Source: Phymorhynchus buccinoides
Lineage: Eukaryota > Mollusca > Gastropoda > Neogastropoda > Raphitomidae
Assembly (NCBI GenBank): GCA_017654935.2
Contig: CM065700.1
Location: forward strand, 49,632,491 to 49,696,490
Direction: 5' to 3'
Length of the DNA: 64,000 nt
Shown: piece after piece, positions 62,301-64,000 of the stretch
Layout of the letters: each line of letters opens with the position of its first letter
Position numbering within the stretch: the first letter of the stretch is position 1
Notes under the pieces: model-generated
The model's database searches: none
Told to the model about the DNA's origin: nothing
Seen by the model: only the letters and a program-made list of their open reading frames with translations
Made by a program: the position numbers and the translations under genes

Positions 62301-64000
62301 CACAGTAGTCTGGGTATGAAGGGGAAAACACCTTGAAACATCAGCCAAAAGAGGTCTTACTAGGGAGGGGTCTTACAGGGAGGGGTCTTGCTAGGGAGGG
62401 GTCTTACTAGGGAGGGGTCTTACAGGGAGGGGTCTTACTAGGGAGGGGTCTTACAGGGAGGGGTCTTGCTAGGGAGGGGTCTAACAGAGAGGTGGACACA
62501 CAGTAGTCTGGGTATGAAGGGGAAAACACCTTAAAACATCAGCCAAAAGAGGTCTTACTAGGGAGGGGTCTTACAGGGAGGGGTCTTACAGGGAGGGGTC
62601 TTACTAGGGAGGGGTCTAACAGGGAGGTGGACACACAGTAGTCTGGGTATGAAGGGGAAAACACCTTGAAACATCAGCCAAAAGAGGTCTTACTAGGGAG
62701 GGGTCTTACAGGGAGGGGTCTTGCTAGGGAGGGGTCTTACTAGGGAGGGGTCTTACAGGGAGGGGTCTTACTAGGGAGGGGTCTTACAGGGAGGGGTCTT
62801 GCTAGGGAGGGGTCTAACAGAGAGGTGGACACACAGTAGTCTGGGTATGAAGGGGAAAACACCTTAAAACATCAGCCAAAAGAGGTCTTACTAGGGAGGG
62901 GTCTTACAGGGAGGGGTCTTACAGGGAGGGGTCTAACAGGGAGGTGGACACACAGTAGTCTGGGTATGAAGGGGAAAACACCTTGAAACATCAGCCAAAA
63001 GAGGTCTTACTAGGGAGGGGTCTTACAGGGAGGGGACTTACTAGGGAGGGGTCTTACTAGGGGGGGTCTTACAGGGAGGGGTCTTACTAGGGAGGGGTCT
63101 TACTAGGGAGGGGTCTAACAGGGAGGTGGACACACAGTAGTCCAGGTATGAAGGGGAAAACACCTTGAAACATCAGCCAAAAGAGGTCTTACTAGGGAGG
63201 GGTCTTACAGGGAGGGGTCTTACTAGGGAGGGGTCTAACAGGGAGGTGGGCACACAGTAGTCCAGGTATGAAGGGGGAAACATCTTGAATGATCAGCCAG
63301 TTCCACTGTAGCCCCAAAATAATTCACAAAGCATTTAATGCACGCTAAGGTAAGTTTTTGAAATCACAATCTATAAATAGCATAATTTATGTTGTTGTTG
63401 TCCCCTGGCTTAAAGACTCCAGGGATCATCCCAACAGCCGAAGCACTTGAACACTATGGTACAAATGCACCGGCTAGGGATGAGAACATTACGTGTGTGA
63501 CCGTTTTTGATTACCCCGCCACGTACGTAGGCAGCCACACTCCGACTTCGGAGGAAAACAGCATATGAAAATGGCTAAAGGAATGTGAAGCTTTGACAAT
63601 TTACAGGATTTCTTTCAAATCCTTGGAGTACTCTTATCAATGCCATTTCAAAATTTCATAAAATCACCAGATAAATTAAAAAACCCAAGGCAACTCACGG
63701 TTATCTAAAAGATACCGCTATGAAAGGCTGACCTGAAATCCACAAGGCATAGGTGATCGTCTGTGTCTGTCTGTCCGTCCCTCTCCCCCCTACCCCTTCA
63801 TCTCTCACAAGTAGAGGACTCATCTCTGTCTGTCTGTCTGTCTCTCCCCCTCTGTCCCCGATTCACTCACAGTTCTCTTATAGATGGTGAAGGCCTCTTT
63901 CTCGCTCTGAAGTGCCGCCCTGAAGTCTCCCCGACAGGAGTGAGTCCGTGCCACCAGATGATAGTTCATGGCCACCTTCAGACTGCCGGGGCCAAAGTAT
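56107..64000 (-). CDS. CLUH: CLUH, clustered mitochondria protein, C-terminal part (last four exons, runs off the window)
   Basis: Minus-strand exons 64000-63871 (partial), 61502-61368, 57759-57686 and 56371-56107 join with phases 0, 0 and 2 into about 200 C-terminal residues. The first two give the last TPR repeats ([64 protein letters not shown]). The third gives [17 protein letters not shown] and the last [15 protein letters not shown] followed by a low-complexity Ser/Glu tail. These are recognisable CLUH family blocks. CLUH is a cytosolic RNA-binding protein that binds mRNAs of nuclear-encoded mitochondrial proteins and affects mitochondrial distribution; the TPR region is thought to mediate protein contacts. 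Introns are crammed with arrays, one of which copies the 3' part of the TPR exon. Confidence 0.93.
56380..57065 (-). repeat. 63 bp array beginning in the polypyrimidine tract of the CLUH last-exon acceptor, about 11 units
   Basis: The unit runs from GACTCAAATCACAACAGGGTC through GGTTTAAAACAGGCC to AGGATTGGTTCAAAACGG and AACAGGACT. The exon-proximal edge GACAGAACAGAACTGACTC is the array's first unit. 63 is divisible by three, so the CLUH frame continues open into it ([17 protein letters not shown] repeats) if the acceptor is skipped. Confidence 0.93.
57325..57670. repeat. About 75 bp tandem repeat with poly-C and (CA)n, four units
   Basis: GATGCACACACCAAACAGAC + ACAATC(C)10-14 + ACAAAAACAGTCACGCGCAC + (ACACAA). 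It ends 15 bp from the CLUH penultimate-exon donor. Confidence 0.92.
57686..57759 (-). CDS. CLUH: CLUH penultimate exon
   Basis: 74 nt: [20 protein letters not shown] then FLQL plus two bases (phase 2). Acceptor TTCACAG at 57766-57760, donor GTAATT. It matches the conserved L..LN.INGI.F block near the CLUH C-terminus. Confidence 0.95.
57848..59795. repeat. 49 bp minisatellite, about 40 near-identical units
   Basis: The unit runs from ATTGAAAAACAGCAACAGTATG to TTTAGAACCATTTCCTATC and AGATCCAG. Nearly all units are identical; exceptions include truncations near 58386 and 59165-59195, single-base insertions near 57999 and 58478, and ACAGC/ATAGC changes. It is the most homogeneous array in the window. 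Confidence 0.97.
59900..60670 (-). repeat. Decayed copies of the CLUH TPR-exon 3' part
   Basis: 60081-60160 (CAGAGGAGGAACAGTGATACC, CCCTGTCTCCCTTACAGACC, CACCACAGCCTGCTG) is a diverged version of 61368-61450. 59903-59965 is a still older one (GGTAATGCTCCTGTCTC, CACCACAGCTGGCTG). From 60160 on, a shortened unit (ACAGACCTTGTTCCTCTTTCT + TGAAGCACCACAGCCTG + GTCATCAACTGTCATT) repeats about eight times with period 59-73. Confidence 0.82.
60690..60930 (+). repeat. Dispersed element S4, most complete copy
   Basis: GAGTTTCCTGTCATATGAG, AGATGCGTCATGCTGCCG, AAAGAGAGTGACAGACTAG and TACAAGCACAGAACTTCAAG in the order seen split at 985-1380. Confidence 0.6.
60971..61367 (-). repeat. 130 bp tandem array carrying the 3' part and donor of the CLUH TPR exon
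   Basis: AAGGTACCTG (donor edge) at 60971, 61101, 61231 and 61361, exactly 130 bp apart. In the gene direction each unit has CTGACCCAG (acceptor-like), 25 codons [20 protein letters not shown], then a GTACCT donor and 55 bp of intron. Confidence 0.95.
61368..61502 (-). CDS. CLUH: CLUH exon: end of TPR region
   Basis: 45 codons in phase 0, [20 protein letters not shown] through [17 protein letters not shown]. Acceptor CCTTCCAG at 61510-61503, donor GTACCT. The last 25 codons and the donor are copied three more times downstream at exactly 130 bp spacing. Confidence 0.95.
61503..62023 (-). other. CLUH intron with solo LINE-B 3' end
   Basis: 61793-61899 (GAGCCTTTCTTCCGGCAAAAG, CCCCGGTTCCGTGGCATAATAATC, GTTGATTGTGGCC, then (GAAGAA)n) equals the 3' end of the LINE at 11797-12453. 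Nothing else recognised. Confidence 0.7.
62025..63308. mobile_element. TA-flanked MITE inflated by an internal higher-order tandem array
   Basis: CAGTGGAACCTCCCAATTAAG at 62025 and CCAGTTCCACTG ending 63308 with TA on both sides (62023-62024, 63309-63310). It is the same family as 8285-8416. The interior (62170-63250) is an array of GTCTTAC(TA)GGGAGGGG modules, which are copies of the inverted sub-terminal sequence. They are grouped into blocks of 100-180 bp by GGTGGACACACAGTAGTCTGG..ATGAAGGGGAAAACACC. Confidence 0.85.
63391..63555 (-). mobile_element. SINE-like element S1, truncated reverse copy
   Basis: GTTGTTGTTG tail, GACTCCAGGGATCATCCC, GATTACCCCGCCACG, ending CACACTCCGACTTCGGAGG. Confidence 0.78.
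63871..64000 (-). CDS. CLUH: CLUH TPR exon (partial at window edge)
   Basis: 43 complete codons, [20 protein letters not shown] to [11 protein letters not shown], ending in phase 0 at donor GTGAGT (63870-63865). The 5' end lies beyond the window. Confidence 0.93.

Overview
This is a 64 kb stretch of a large, intron-rich, repeat-laden eukaryotic nuclear genome. Both identifiable genes are nuclear genes for mitochondrial functions with metazoan-like protein sequence. The mobile-element content is non-LTR reverse-transcriptase fossils, tRNA-type SINE remnants, and TTAA-type and TA-type MITEs. Together with CCCTAA telomere-type hexamers and dozens of minisatellites, this suggests a marine invertebrate, most likely a mollusc (perhaps a gastropod). 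The phylum is an inference; the eukaryotic nature is seen directly in GT-AG splice sites whose phases all fit.

Three genes are supported. (1) NDUFS8, the complex I subunit with two 4Fe-4S clusters, lies on the minus strand at 253-10908. It is complete in six coding exons and encodes 207 residues. (2) An unrecognised plus-strand gene at 13442-35538 has four phase-0 exons and about 349 residues. It predicts a short N-terminus, one transmembrane helix, a CC-motif-rich cytoplasmic segment and a basic C-terminal tail. (3) The 3' part of CLUH, the cytosolic RNA-binding protein for mRNAs of nuclear-encoded mitochondrial proteins, lies on the minus strand from 56107 off the right edge. Its last four exons are present.

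Layout: 1-10.9 kb NDUFS8 with repeat-filled introns. 10.9-13.4 kb divergent intergenic spacer containing nested LINE fragments. 13.4-35.5 kb the Cys-rich membrane-protein gene, with a 5 kb minisatellite before exon 3 and a 14 kb last intron full of arrays and mobile elements. 35.6-56.1 kb gene-poor spacer made mainly of minisatellites (57, 41, 47, 43, 80, 84, 34 and 85-97 bp units). 56.1-64 kb CLUH exons between arrays.

The most striking feature is that tandem arrays repeatedly start inside an exon and run across its splice site into the intron. Array units therefore carry copies of a functional exon edge with its donor or acceptor. This is seen at NDUFS8 exons 4, 5 and 6, at exons 1, 2 and 3 (and the stop codon) of the membrane-protein gene, and at one CLUH exon. 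It produces runs of 4 to about 130 consecutive consensus splice sites. In two cases (NDUFS8 exon 5, CLUH TPR exon) each unit has acceptor-exon-donor architecture in phase and could be spliced as a micro-exon. In a third (exon 1 of the membrane protein) six transmembrane-exon copies linked by CCCTAA telomere-type repeats stay open in a single frame. Long ORFs inside the other minisatellites look like by-products of repeat units whose length is a multiple of three.
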